From Indolivaga alginatilytica (GTDB lineage: Bacteria; Bacteroidota; Bacteroidia; Bacteroidales; Dysgonomonadaceae), in the NCBI RefSeq assembly GCF_003201355.1, contig NZ_QICL01000010.1, positions 62,001 through 126,000 of the forward strand: a DNA stretch of 64,000 nt, read 5' to 3'. Shown here piece after piece: positions 8,869-16,861 of this stretch. Every line of letters starts with the position of its first letter. The first letter of the stretch is position 1. The notes under the pieces were generated by a model. The model did not search any database and had not been told where the DNA came from. It saw only the letters and a list, made by a program, of their open reading frames with translations. Both the position numbers and the translations under genes were made by a program.

Positions 8869-9558
8869 TTAAGAGTGTGATGAGATCATAACTTCCTTCA
8901 TCGATCCGTCATCACATTTTATGATTCGTCCATGAAATTTCTGAACGATTGCATAATTATGGGTCGACATTATAACAGTTGTCCCTTTTTCTGAAATTTC
9001 ATGTAATAACTTTACAATCTGTGTTCCGGTTTCAGGGTCTAAGTTTCCGGTAGGCTCATCCGCCAGAATTAATGCAGGAGAATTAAGCAATGCACGTGCT
9101 ATAACAATACGTTGTTGCTCTCCCCCTGATAGTTCATGAGGCATTTTGTACCCCTTATTTTGCATACCCACCTGAGTTAGCACTTCACGAATTCGGTTGT
9201 CTATGGCATCTTGGCTGTCCCATCCGGTTGCTTTAAGAACGAACTCCAAATTCTTTTCTGCAGATCTGTCTATTAATAATTGAAAGTCTTGGAATACAAT
9301 ACCAATCTTTCGTCTTAAAAAAGGAATCTGATTTCTTTTAATATCATTCAGACAATAATCTAAAATATAGGCGGTTCCACCATCATCTATCAGAACTTCG
9401 CAATAAAGACTTTTCAGAAAAGTACTTTTACCCGATCCTACTTTTCCGATCAGATATACGAAATCTCCTTCTGATATTTGCAGATTTAAGTCTTGCAGTA
9501 TCGAATTACCATCTCTACTAAGACCTACTCCTTTGTAATCTACAATGATTTCACCCAT
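8869..9558 (-). CDS. ftsE: FtsE-like cell-division ABC ATPase
   Basis: This 229-residue ABC ATPase has Walker A GKVGSGKST, Q-loop FQDFQLL, signature LSGGEQQR, Walker B ALILADEP and H-loop STHNY. Length and sequence match FtsE, which acts with FtsX to activate periplasmic peptidoglycan hydrolases at the septum. No ftsX lies next to it here. It follows hisIE by only 6 bp and is probably cotranscribed with it, possibly from the promoter at 10187-10194. A LolD-like role is the main alternative. Confidence 0.82.
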   Translation of the reverse strand: MGEIIVDYKGVGLSRDGNSILQDLNLQISEGDFVYLIGKVGSGKSTFLKSLYCEVLIDDGGTAYILDYCLNDIKRNQIPFLRRKIGIVFQDFQLLIDRSAEKNLEFVLKATGWDSQDAIDNRIREVLTQVGMQNKGYKMPHELSGGEQQRIVIARALLNSPALILADEPTGNLDPETGTQIVKLLHEISEKGTTVIMSTHNYAIVQKFHGRIIKCDDGSMKEVMISSHS

Positions 9559-9564
9559 GGCTAT

Positions 9565-10161
9565 TTATTTTTTATGTCTTTTTTGTAATTCTCGAGATAA
9601 ATCCTCAATACTCAAACCTTTCGATGTAAGCAATACTATTAAGTGGTACAGCATATCTGCAGATTCATAAACCAGCCTTTCGTCAGTGCCGTTACAAGCC
9701 TCGATTACCGATTCTATTGCTTCTTCTCCTACTTTCTGAGCCATTCTGTTAACTCCCGATTGGAAAAGAGAGGTCGTATAAGAGCCTTCGGGCATTTCCT
9801 GATGACGTTTCTCTATAAATTGTTGGAGATGTTTGAAGAACATTACTTCTTCGCGATTTACTTCTTTAAAGCAAGTGTCATCACCTGTGTGACAAACAGG
9901 TCCTACAGGATTTACTTTGATCAAGAGCGTGTCCTGATCGCAATCTTCCTGAATGCTGATAACATTCAAATAATTACCACTTTCTTCACCCTTTGTCCAA
10001 AGCCTTTGTTTAGTACGGCTGTAAAAAGTAACCTTACCAAGTTCGTTCGTTTTATCCAAAGCTTCTTGGTTCATATAGCCTAGCATTAAGACTTTATTAG
10101 TCTCATTATCTTGTATGATGGCCGGTATTAATCCGCCAACTTTATCAAAATCTAAATTCAT
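9565..10161 (-). CDS. hisI: Bifunctional phosphoribosyl-AMP cyclohydrolase / phosphoribosyl-ATP pyrophosphatase
   Basis: This 198-residue HisIE fusion catalyses steps 2 and 3 of histidine synthesis. The N-terminal HisI half (residues 1-105) contains WTKGEESGNYLNV and the metal-binding segment DCDQDTLLIKVNPVGPVCHT. The C-terminal HisE half contains GVNRMAQKVGEEAIESVIEA with its acidic Mg2+ ligands. It follows hisF after a 50-bp gap that holds a palindromic repeat and a perfect -7 box, so it may be partly uncoupled from hisHAF. Confidence 0.95.
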   Translation of the reverse strand: MNLDFDKVGGLIPAIIQDNETNKVLMLGYMNQEALDKTNELGKVTFYSRTKQRLWTKGEESGNYLNVISIQEDCDQDTLLIKVNPVGPVCHTGDDTCFKEVNREEVMFFKHLQQFIEKRHQEMPEGSYTTSLFQSGVNRMAQKVGEEAIESVIEACNGTDERLVYESADMLYHLIVLLTSKGLSIEDLSRELQKRHKK

Positions 10162-10186
10162 AACAGGTTATAGTTATTATATTTGC

Positions 10187-10194
10187 CAAAGTTA
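10187..10194 (-). promoter_or_regulatory. Possible internal promoter upstream of hisIE
   Basis: Plus-strand CAAAGTTA is TAACTTTG on the minus strand, a perfect -7 element 26 bases upstream of hisIE. It lies just after the palindromic repeat that ends hisF. No clear -33 box was seen. Confidence 0.4.
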
Positions 10195-10198
10195 TAAT

Positions 10199-10213
10199 AA
10201 GGTCTGAGACCTT
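10199..10213 (-). repeat. Dispersed palindromic repeat, copy 3
   Basis: AAGGTCTGAGACCTT is a perfect palindrome around one central base. It contains two of the three bases of the hisF stop codon (10212-10214). On the minus strand it is followed by ATTATAACTTTGG, the conserved tail of the family. Confidence 0.8.
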
Positions 10214-10964
10214 ATCTTACGTTTATACCCTCATTACGAAGATAGTATTTTAAATCTTTAATCGCAATCTCTCCAAAGTGGAAAACGCTGGCTGCCAATG
10301 CTGCATCTGCTTTTCCTTCTTTAAAAACATCCGAAAAATGTTGTAGATTACCTGCTCCGCCAGAGGCTATGATAGGAATATTTAGTGATTCGGATAAGCG
10401 GCATAAAGCTTCGTTTGCATATCCTTGCTTTACCCCATCGTGATTCATACTTGTAAATAGAATCTCTCCGGCTCCCCTATTCTCTACTTCTTTAGCCCAG
10501 GAGAATAGTTCTTTATCTGTCAAATTACGACCTCCACTAGTATAGCACATCCATTCTTTGCCATCAAAACGGGCATCAATAGCACATACACAAACTTGTG
10601 AACCGAAATTTTTAGAGATTTCGTCTATTATCATAGGGTTGCGAAGAGCTGTTGAATTGACCGAAACTTTATCAGCTCCGGCACTCAACAATCTATCTAC
10701 ATCCTTTAGTTCGTTTATACCTCCTCCAACAGTAAACGGTATACTGATGTTGAGAGCTATACGTTCTACTAATTCGGTAAAAGTTTTCCGTTCTTCATGA
10801 GAGGCGGTTATATCAAGGAAAACCAGTTCATCTGCTCCTTCTTTGCTATATTTTATACCCAACTCAACAGGATCGCCCGCATCTCGCAGGTTGACGAAGT
10901 TGATTCCTTTTACTGTGGTTCCATCTTTAATATCCAAACATGGTATTATTCTTTTCGCCAGCAT
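10212..10964 (-). CDS. hisF: Imidazole glycerol phosphate synthase, cyclase subunit
   Basis: HisF is a 250-residue TIM barrel that uses ammonia from HisH to make imidazole glycerol phosphate and AICAR. It begins [15 protein letters not shown], with the conserved catalytic Asp in CLDIKDG and the second in [14 protein letters not shown]. The phosphate loops VGGGI and ASGGAG are intact. It lies 17 bp after hisA in the order hisH-hisA-hisF-hisIE. The AICAR by-product feeds purH, which is also in this window. Confidence 0.97.
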   Translation of the reverse strand: MLAKRIIPCLDIKDGTTVKGINFVNLRDAGDPVELGIKYSKEGADELVFLDITASHEERKTFTELVERIALNISIPFTVGGGINELKDVDRLLSAGADKVSVNSTALRNPMIIDEISKNFGSQVCVCAIDARFDGKEWMCYTSGGRNLTDKELFSWAKEVENRGAGEILFTSMNHDGVKQGYANEALCRLSESLNIPIIASGGAGNLQHFSDVFKEGKADAALAASVFHFGEIAIKDLKYYLRNEGINVR

Positions 10965-10981
10965 AGTTCCCGAACTGTTAT

Positions 10982-11707
10982 TTATGAATTTTGAATTTCA
11001 GCAAGCTCTTTAAGAGTTACCTTGTTTTCATATATAGCTTTACCCATAATTACAGCCGGTATACCTGCTGCATCTAGATCCAGAATATCCTGTTTGCATG
11101 ATACACCACCGCTGGCAATCAAATATACATCAGGTACCTGATTCATTATTAATTTATATAGGTCTATAGCCGGTCCGCCTAACATTCCGTCTTTAGTAAT
11201 ATCTGTACAAACCACTTTTTGTACACCATATTGCATATAGTTACGGATGTAAGGAACCACATCTAAGCTTGTTGCTTCTTGCCAGCCTGAAACGGCTATA
11301 TGTCGGTTTTTACTATCGGCTCCTAATATGATTTTATCTCCACCATATTTTTTAATCCAGCTAACAAAGAGCTGTCTGTTTTTTGCAGCCACGCTACCTC
11401 CTGTAACCATAGCAGCACCGGATGCAAATGCAATATCTATATCTTGTTCGCTTTGAATACCACCACCAAAATCAATAATAAGTGAAGTATGGGTTGCTAT
11501 ATTTTCCAATACTTTATTATTGATTACATGTTTGGCCTTAGCTCCATCCAGATCTACTAAATGTAGGCGATGAATACCTGCATCTTCAAACATTTTAGCT
11601 ACCTCCAGAGGATTCTCATTATATATGGTTTTCGCACCGTAATCTCCTTGGGAGAGACGTACGCATTTTCCATCGATAATGTCTATAGCCGGAATTATTT
11701 CTATCAT
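10982..11707 (-). CDS. hisA: ProFAR isomerase
   Basis: HisA is the 241-residue TIM-barrel isomerase converting ProFAR to PRFAR in histidine synthesis. It begins [20 protein letters not shown] with the catalytic Asp in AIDI, and has the second catalytic Asp in [14 protein letters not shown]. The half-barrel phosphate loops (DFGGGI, ASGGVS) are present. Its start overlaps the hisH stop by 4 bases, implying translational coupling. Confidence 0.97.
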   Translation of the reverse strand: MIEIIPAIDIIDGKCVRLSQGDYGAKTIYNENPLEVAKMFEDAGIHRLHLVDLDGAKAKHVINNKVLENIATHTSLIIDFGGGIQSEQDIDIAFASGAAMVTGGSVAAKNRQLFVSWIKKYGGDKIILGADSKNRHIAVSGWQEATSLDVVPYIRNYMQYGVQKVVCTDITKDGMLGGPAIDLYKLIMNQVPDVYLIASGGVSCKQDILDLDAAGIPAVIMGKAIYENKVTLKELAEIQNS

Positions 11708-12294
11708 AACTTTAAGAAATTGGTTAGTATATGTTCGCCCACGCTACCACTCTTTTCGGGGTGGAATTGTGTAGCATAAAAATTCTGAGTATGAAGTGCT
11801 GCACTAAATGGCAATATGTAGTCAGTAGTGGCAGCGGTATTAGAATTGATCGGCACATAATAACTATGAACAAAGTAAACGTACTGATTTTCTAATGTTG
11901 TATCGAATAGTGGATTTTTTACATCTGTAATGGTGTTCCAACCCATATGAGGAATTTTATCCTCATGCTTCTGGGGTATAAAACGTTTTACATTGACATC
12001 AAAAATACCCAGGCAATCGGCATTTCCTTCTTCGGAATGTTTGCACATCAACTGCATTCCAAGGCAAATGCCTAGTACCGGTTGTTTCAGGTCTTTAATG
12101 AGAGTATCCAAACCATTTTCTCTAAGATATTTCATGGTTGTACTAGCTTCTCCTACTCCCGGAAATATAACCTTGTCGGCTTTCCGTATCAGCTCCTTAT
12201 CGTCTGATACAATGGCATCTACTCCCAATCGCTTCATTGCTGAATCAACGGAGAATATATTACCTGCATTGTATTTTATAATTACTATTCCCAT
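11704..12294 (-). CDS. hisH: Imidazole glycerol phosphate synthase, glutaminase subunit
   Basis: This 196-residue class I glutamine amidotransferase supplies ammonia to HisF. The nucleophile Cys is in GICLGMQLM, and the His-Glu pair is in YATQFHPEKSG. The oxyanion-side segment FPGVGEA is also present. It is the first his gene seen on this strand, six bp after the second SMR gene. hisG, hisD, hisC and hisB are not in the window. Confidence 0.96.
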   Translation of the reverse strand: MGIVIIKYNAGNIFSVDSAMKRLGVDAIVSDDKELIRKADKVIFPGVGEASTTMKYLRENGLDTLIKDLKQPVLGICLGMQLMCKHSEEGNADCLGIFDVNVKRFIPQKHEDKIPHMGWNTITDVKNPLFDTTLENQYVYFVHSYYVPINSNTAATTDYILPFSAALHTQNFYATQFHPEKSGSVGEHILTNFLKL

Positions 12295-12300
12295 TATATA

Positions 12301-12618
12301 TTAACTCGAAAGTTTTAGACCGGTAATTCCAATGATTATCATTAGGATGAAAATAATTTTCAAAAAGCTTTTTGATTCTTTAAAGAAAAACATGCCGATA
12401 AGCACACTGCCTACTGCTCCTATCCCCGACCATACTGCATATCCGGTTCCGATAGGTATTGTCTTTAATGCTAATGATAAAGAATAAAAACTGACTGCCA
12501 TAAATAAAATGGTCAATAAAGAATATTTGAGTTTCCGAAATCCATCGGATAACTTCATCATTGTCACAAAACCAATTTCGCATGCCCCTCCTATGAAGAG
12601 GAATATCCATGAAATCAT
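12301..12618 (-). CDS. Small multidrug resistance (SMR) exporter subunit, YkkD-like
   Basis: This 105-residue protein has four membrane helices. The N-terminal glutamate of SMR proteins is in GGACEIGF, and the GTGYAVWSGIGAVGS motif precedes helix 4. It pairs with a second SMR gene at 12711-13046. Such pairs (YkkCD, EbrAB) form heterodimers whose subunits insert with opposite topology. It resembles the shorter YkkD-type partner, ending at GLKLSS. It lies immediately upstream of hisH. The substrate could be guanidinium or small cations and cannot be settled by sequence. Confidence 0.85.
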   Translation of the reverse strand: MISWIFLFIGGACEIGFVTMMKLSDGFRKLKYSLLTILFMAVSFYSLSLALKTIPIGTGYAVWSGIGAVGSVLIGMFFFKESKSFLKIIFILMIIIGITGLKLSS

Positions 12619-12633
12619 AATTTCTACTTTTTT

Positions 12634-12659
12634 AAGGTCTCAGACCTTTTATTGCTTTG
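12634..12659 (+). repeat. Dispersed palindromic repeat, copy 4
   Basis: AAGGTCTCAGACCTT (12634-12648) is followed by TTATTGCTTTG, a full-length consensus copy read on the plus strand. It sits between the two minus-strand SMR genes, so it is antisense to them and less likely to terminate their transcript. Confidence 0.8.
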
Positions 12660-12710
12660 TTAATAACCAATCAAAGCTATTATAGTTTATATAAGCTTTA
12701 TATTATTATA

Positions 12711-13046
12711 TTACTTAGCCTCTTTTTTATCGTCCTTAGCCAGTTTTAGTCCTACAATACCCAATATTAAAAGGGTTAATGAGAATATTTTCAGAAAGCT
12801 AGTTCCTTCATTCAGAAAAAGGATGCCTATTATGGCTGTACCTGCCGCCCCTATTCCGGTAAAAACCGCATAAGCTGTACCGATAGGAATAGCGCGCATT
12901 GCACGGGCAAAAAGATAGAAACTTACAATCATAAAAAACAGAGTAATTAAACTCCATTTAACATCCGTAAAGCCATGTGCCGCTTTTAAGCCATACGCCC
13001 AAACTATCTCAGAAAGTCCGGCTAATATAAGATATAACCAAGCCAT
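12711..13046 (-). CDS. Small multidrug resistance (SMR) exporter subunit, YkkC-like
   Basis: This 111-residue, four-helix SMR protein has the essential glutamate in AGLSEIVWAYG and the GTAYAVFTGIGAAGT motif. A charged C-terminal tail (KLAKDDKKEAK) resembles the longer YkkC-type partner. Its start is two bases from the tlpA-like stop. It forms a presumed heterodimer with the SMR gene at 12301-12618; a dispersed repeat lies in the 92-bp gap between them. No guanidine riboswitch is recognisable upstream. Confidence 0.85.
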   Translation of the reverse strand: MAWLYLILAGLSEIVWAYGLKAAHGFTDVKWSLITLFFMIVSFYLFARAMRAIPIGTAYAVFTGIGAAGTAIIGILFLNEGTSFLKIFSLTLLILGIVGLKLAKDDKKEAK

Positions 13047-13047
13047 A

Positions 13048-13572
13048 TTATTCTTCAGCTAAAAGGTTATCAATAACTTTTACCATTTGCTTAAACTCCT
13101 CCGGATCATAAAGGCGAGTCAGCATAACTATTCTGCCATCTTTTCCTATAATCACATTACGAGTAATACCTGCATCTTTCTCAGCATAAAGCTCAAAAAT
13201 TCCTGCTTTAGGGTCTAATCCTATCGGATAGGTAACCCCTGTTTTCTTAGCAAAAGCGAGTACAGTTTCAGCCGGTTCATCCCTGTCTATTCCATATAAT
13301 GCAAAATTAGGATTGTCTTTATGTTTTTGCCAGATCTCTGATTCTATAAATGGCATCTCTTTTCGGCATACTCCACACCAACTAGCTGTAAATTGAAGCA
13401 TTACTACTTTACCTCTAAGAGACGATAGTTTTATCGTTTCAACACCGGGCATTGCCATTTCAAAATCGGGAGCTATATCCCCTACCTTTACTAGGTATTT
13501 ACGATCGTCATCCTGAGCAAATATGTTCAGAGATACCAAAGTTACGATAAAAGTCAAAAATATAATCTTCAT
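13048..13572 (-). CDS. TlpA/ResA-like thioredoxin-fold protein, exported
   Basis: This 174-residue protein has a signal peptide (MKIIFLTFIVTLVSLNIFA) followed by an AhpC/TSA-like thioredoxin domain starting at KVGDIAPDFEM. The redox motif is in FTASWCGVCRKEMPF. Such proteins act in the periplasm as thiol-disulfide reductants or in cytochrome c maturation; the partner is unknown here. The start overlaps the VanZ-like gene by 4 bases. Confidence 0.88.
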   Translation of the reverse strand: MKIIFLTFIVTLVSLNIFAQDDDRKYLVKVGDIAPDFEMAMPGVETIKLSSLRGKVVMLQFTASWCGVCRKEMPFIESEIWQKHKDNPNFALYGIDRDEPAETVLAFAKKTGVTYPIGLDPKAGIFELYAEKDAGITRNVIIGKDGRIVMLTRLYDPEEFKQMVKVIDNLLAEE

Positions 13573-13976
13573 TGTATATGTTTTTTCTTTAAGTAGTTTC
13601 TATACTGAAATGCGATTGGCAATGCTGTAAGAGAGCCTAGCATATCTGCTAAAAAGTCGAACCAATCGCCTGCTCGTGGAGGAAAGAAATAATGTTGTAG
13701 AATTTCAACAAATCCACCATAGAGTATTGGTAGTAAAAAAGCTGCGATTATTAGCTTTTGAGTATTAACGAGACCTCTTTTTCCGTGTATGTAATTAATT
13801 GCAGTTGCTCCCGATAAACCCAAATACATACAAAAATGAACTATTTTGTCCATAGGTATAAAAAATTCAAATGATACTTCGGGGATATCATTGGCAGGAA
13901 TAAGGCAACACAAATATAGAATTACAAGCGAAATAAAAATCGGTACTATAGAATACCTAATTAGCGAATATGACAT
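13569..13976 (-). CDS. VanZ-like membrane protein
   Basis: This 135-residue protein has about four membrane helices. It shows the VanZ-family signatures MDKIVHFCMYLGLSG and GGFVEILQHYFFPPRAGDWFD. VanZ-like proteins are common in Bacteroidetes and largely uncharacterised; one member gives low-level teicoplanin resistance. It is the promoter-proximal gene of the minus-strand run VanZ, TlpA, SMR, SMR, his. A near-consensus -7 box (TANNTTTG type, one mismatch) lies just upstream. Confidence 0.82.
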   Translation of the reverse strand: MSYSLIRYSIVPIFISLVILYLCCLIPANDIPEVSFEFFIPMDKIVHFCMYLGLSGATAINYIHGKRGLVNTQKLIIAAFLLPILYGGFVEILQHYFFPPRAGDWFDFLADMLGSLTALPIAFQYRNYLKKKHIQ

Positions 13977-14196
13977 AATCTTTTACCTGTTTCGTATACA
14001 AAGGTGCTATAAATTATCGACATTTGCATACAATCTGTAACAGTTTTAATCTGAATTAATAGTAATTTTGTTATATAAAAAGTGTGTTTTGGACGTATGC
14101 CCTATTTTTGAATTCGAAATTTTAGGCAAAATATAATTTAAGTCTCAGACGTATTTAAGATTTGGCAAGAATAAAAACTGTACCCTTTTACAACTC

Positions 14197-14220
14197 GAAA
14201 GTATATCGTTGCATACTTTC
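14197..14220. promoter_or_regulatory. Perfect inverted repeat upstream of the MFS exporter gene
   Basis: GAAAGTAT (14197-14204) and ATACTTTC (14213-14220) are exact inverted repeats separated by eight bases, 15 bases upstream of the exporter's ATG at 14236. Size and position fit a dimeric repressor operator (TetR or MarR type), but no such regulator gene is adjacent. Confidence 0.4.
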
Positions 14221-14235
14221 ATTTACTTATATGAT

Positions 14236-15645
14236 ATGTTATTGGACGAAAATAAAGAGACTTTGAATATCTCTCCCAAATTGCCTTGGTTGGCGGCTAT
14301 GGCAATGTTTATGCAATCATTAGATGCTACAATATTAAATACTGCTTTACCTACTATTGCAAAAGATTTAAATCATTCTCCATTATCGATGCAAGCCGTC
14401 GTAGTGAGTTATGCTTTGACTCTCGCTTTGTTAATACCGGTTAGCGGGTGGTTGTCCGATAAATACGGTACAAAACGAATTTTCAGCATTGCCGTATTTT
14501 TATTTACACTGGGATCTTTGGCTTGTGCTTTGTCTACAAGCTATTCATTATTAGTTTATTCGCGTATATTACAAGCGATCGGAGGCTCTATGATGGTGCC
14601 CGTTTCGCGTTTGGCTTTACTCTATGCTTATCCCAAAAGCAAACTATTGGGTGTAATGAATTTTGTTACTATGCCGGGATTAGTTGGTCCACTAATAGGG
14701 CCTCTTCTTGGTGGATGGATTGTAGATATTTCGACATGGCATTGGATTTTTCTCATCAATATCCCAATAGGAGTTGTGGGGTTGATATTTACTCAATATG
14801 TAATGCCAAACTTTACGAGAGGTGGTAAAAACTTTGATATAATCGGATTCTTTCTGTTTTCGGCCGCTCTTATTGCGTTATCCTTATTTCTCGAAATCGG
14901 AGAAGGAAGTTCTTTCGAATGGTGGGTAATTCCAAGTATATTATGCTTGGCTATTGCCTTTGGAGGATTATATATACTATATTCGAGAAGGGTAAACTAT
15001 CCGATTATAAATTTAAATTTATTTTCGATACGAACATTACGGATCGGATTGATGGGCAACTTATTTACCCGATTAGGAATTGGAAGTGTTCCGTTTTTAC
15101 TCCCTCAAATGTTACAAATTGCTTTTCTGCACACATCTACTGAGTCGGGAATGATTATGATGGTATCTGCTATATCTACTATTATAGCAAAATCGCAAGT
15201 GGTTCACTTGGTACACCGATTTGGATACAAAAAGATATTGATTACTAATACTATTATTCTTGGGTTTGTAATCTCAATGTTTGCATTACCGGACAAGGCT
15301 ACCCCACTCTATTTATTGATACCTATATTGGTAATTTATGGAGCTGTAAATTCGATACAAATGACATCTATGAATACTATTTCACTAGCTGATCTAACGC
15401 CTGAGGTTGCAAGTGGCGGAAATAGCCTTTTAGCAATTACACAGCAATTGTCTATGAGTTTCGGTGTTTCGGTGGGAGCTATGATTTTACGAACAACAGA
15501 ATCAACGACTTGGTTGACGGGTGGAGATATTGAATCTTCTTTCAGGTATACTTTTCTTATATTGGGAGTAATAACTTTACTGGCATCCTTAATATTCAGC
15601 CAGTTGAAGTCTGGTGATGGAGAACAAATGTCGGGGCATAAATAG
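14236..15645 (+). CDS. mdtD: MFS multidrug exporter of the DHA2 (14-helix) family, MdtD-like
   Basis: This protein of about 469 residues resembles E. coli MdtD and EmrB/QacA-type drug:proton antiporters. Recognisable segments are MQSLDATILNTALPTIA in helix 1, the motif-A loop GWLSDKYGTKR, motif C LVGPLIGPLLGGWI, and WHWIFLINIPIG. I chose the ATG at 14236; a TTG nine codons upstream is in frame but lies inside the inverted repeat. It stands alone on the plus strand and converges on the gene at 15742. The exported compound is unknown. Confidence 0.88.
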   Translation: MLLDENKETLNISPKLPWLAAMAMFMQSLDATILNTALPTIAKDLNHSPLSMQAVVVSYALTLALLIPVSGWLSDKYGTKRIFSIAVFLFTLGSLACALSTSYSLLVYSRILQAIGGSMMVPVSRLALLYAYPKSKLLGVMNFVTMPGLVGPLIGPLLGGWIVDISTWHWIFLINIPIGVVGLIFTQYVMPNFTRGGKNFDIIGFFLFSAALIALSLFLEIGEGSSFEWWVIPSILCLAIAFGGLYILYSRRVNYPIINLNLFSIRTLRIGLMGNLFTRLGIGSVPFLLPQMLQIAFLHTSTESGMIMMVSAISTIIAKSQVVHLVHRFGYKKILITNTIILGFVISMFALPDKATPLYLLIPILVIYGAVNSIQMTSMNTISLADLTPEVASGGNSLLAITQQLSMSFGVSVGAMILRTTESTTWLTGGDIESSFRYTFLILGVITLLASLIFSQLKSGDGEQMSGHK

Positions 15646-15677
15646 TCTGGATTATTTGTATACGAATTTGCAGTAAA

Positions 15678-15712
15678 AAAATAAAGGATGAATTACTTTC
15701 ACCCTTTATTTT
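15678..15712. terminator. Bidirectional intrinsic terminator between convergent genes
   Basis: The stem AAAATAAAGG / CCTTTATTTT, continued by TGAA / TTCA, is flanked by A and T runs. It lies between the convergent stop codons of the MFS exporter and the gene at 15742 and can serve both. Confidence 0.75.
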
Positions 15713-15741
15713 ACAAATAAGATTTTCTCTAGGATTATTTT

Positions 15742-16497
15742 TTATTCATTTTCTGAATCTGAACTGGAATTTTTTTTCTTTAGCAACTCTTCTATTTCTG
15801 AGTCTTCAATCTTTCTTACATTTGTCAGAAGGAATTGATCATCTACAAAATGCCCCATTTCATTACATTCTTTTATTGCATTTTCGATACAAGTATTTCC
15901 GTCCTGACTCAATCCGCAGAAAAGATATATTTTTAGGTAGTTTGTTTTTATTTCAATGCTTTCTACTTCTATATTATGAGTCGTAAATGCAAATTGTAAT
16001 TCTCTCAAGAGGCTTTCTCTCTGGAATTCATTAAAGTCGGAACGATCCGAGGATGCTATAACCGAGAAATAGCGCAGTTTTCCGTTTTTCCCTCCTAATC
16101 CGGTAGATACGAAAAATTGTTTCTCGCCTGACAAATCGGCATCCAATAATATTTTACTTTCAGCCAGAGCCATTGCCGACCAATTGGCTAATTCGGGTTC
16201 CAAGGGGCTGCTGTGGTATGTTTCAATAGCTCTAAATGCTGCCACATCAACAATACCTGCTAAGGCTGACAGATAGTAGCGTCTATCTTCCAGATCAAGT
16301 TCGGGCGTGAAAAGTTTTGCTATTAGATAGTTGCGGTCGAGACCTGTATTATCTTTATTCGATTGTACGTATTTCGAATATTCGAAGTATTTCATTTGCT
16401 CTTCTACGGGTACAATCTCATTCAAAAGGTGCATGTTAGCTTTTAATTCACCTGATGAATCTCTCAACTGATTAAGCATTTTTTCAAATTCTTTCAT
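15742..16497 (-). CDS. Conserved hypothetical cytosolic protein
   Basis: I do not recognise this 251-residue protein. It has no signal peptide or membrane segment. The N-terminal half looks helical and repeat-like (DRRYYLSALAGIVDVAAFRAIE), and residues 105-200 look like an alpha/beta domain (FFVSTGLGGKNGKLRYFSVI; TNYLKIYLFCGLSQDGNTC). The C-terminus is a charged, Ser/Asp/Glu-rich tail. It is a single gene, converging on the MFS exporter and divergent from feoAB. Base composition matches its neighbours, so it is probably a core gene of the lineage. Confidence 0.75.
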   Translation of the reverse strand: MKEFEKMLNQLRDSSGELKANMHLLNEIVPVEEQMKYFEYSKYVQSNKDNTGLDRNYLIAKLFTPELDLEDRRYYLSALAGIVDVAAFRAIETYHSSPLEPELANWSAMALAESKILLDADLSGEKQFFVSTGLGGKNGKLRYFSVIASSDRSDFNEFQRESLLRELQFAFTTHNIEVESIEIKTNYLKIYLFCGLSQDGNTCIENAIKECNEMGHFVDDQFLLTNVRKIEDSEIEELLKKKNSSSDSENE

Positions 16498-16520
16498 AAA
16501 CTAATTTCATTAGGTGATTT

Positions 16521-16533
16521 AGGTCTCAGACCT
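16521..16533 (+). repeat. Dispersed palindromic repeat, copy 5
   Basis: AGGTCTCAGACCT is a perfect palindrome followed by GTTTATTTTAT on the plus strand. It lies 24 bases upstream of the minus-strand start of the gene at 15742, in the divergent gap before feoAB. Confidence 0.7.
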
Positions 16534-16788
16534 GTTTATTTTATAAATATATGTACTTACTCGTATCAAAAACTATACCATCAATTAACCATATTATTTA
16601 TAACAAATATTCTGTGAAAAAAGATGTGTCGAAAATATCAATTTATGCATAGATTATATTTTTTAGTTACAAATAATACATAAATATAGCATATCAGATT
16701 TCAAAAACATAAAAAATGGGATAAAAACAGAGGTGTTCCAAAATTTAAAATAACCTATTAGTCCTTAAAAAGACATCCTTATTTAAAA

Positions 16789-16804
16789 TTATTATAAATA
16801 ATAA
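16789..16804. promoter_or_regulatory. AT-rich palindrome upstream of feoAB, possible metal-repressor site
   Basis: TTATTAT-AA-ATAATAA is a perfect 7-2-7 inverted repeat 58 bases before the feoAB start and just upstream of the likely -7 box. Position and symmetry fit a Fur- or DtxR-family operator. The extreme AT content makes chance symmetry possible. Confidence 0.35.
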
Positions 16805-16861
16805 AGGAGTTTATCGGCAAAAATAAGCATCTTTGTATTCCCTAAAATTGATAAAGAAAAC

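Larger units (their letters stand above)
16498..16861. other. Divergent intergenic region upstream of feoAB
   Basis: This 364-bp AT-rich gap separates the gene at 15742 (minus) from feoAB (plus). It contains a dispersed palindrome (16521-16533), a 7-2-7 palindrome (16789-16804) and a near-consensus -7 box CATCTTTG (16828-16835). No coding sequence is supported. Confidence 0.6.
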
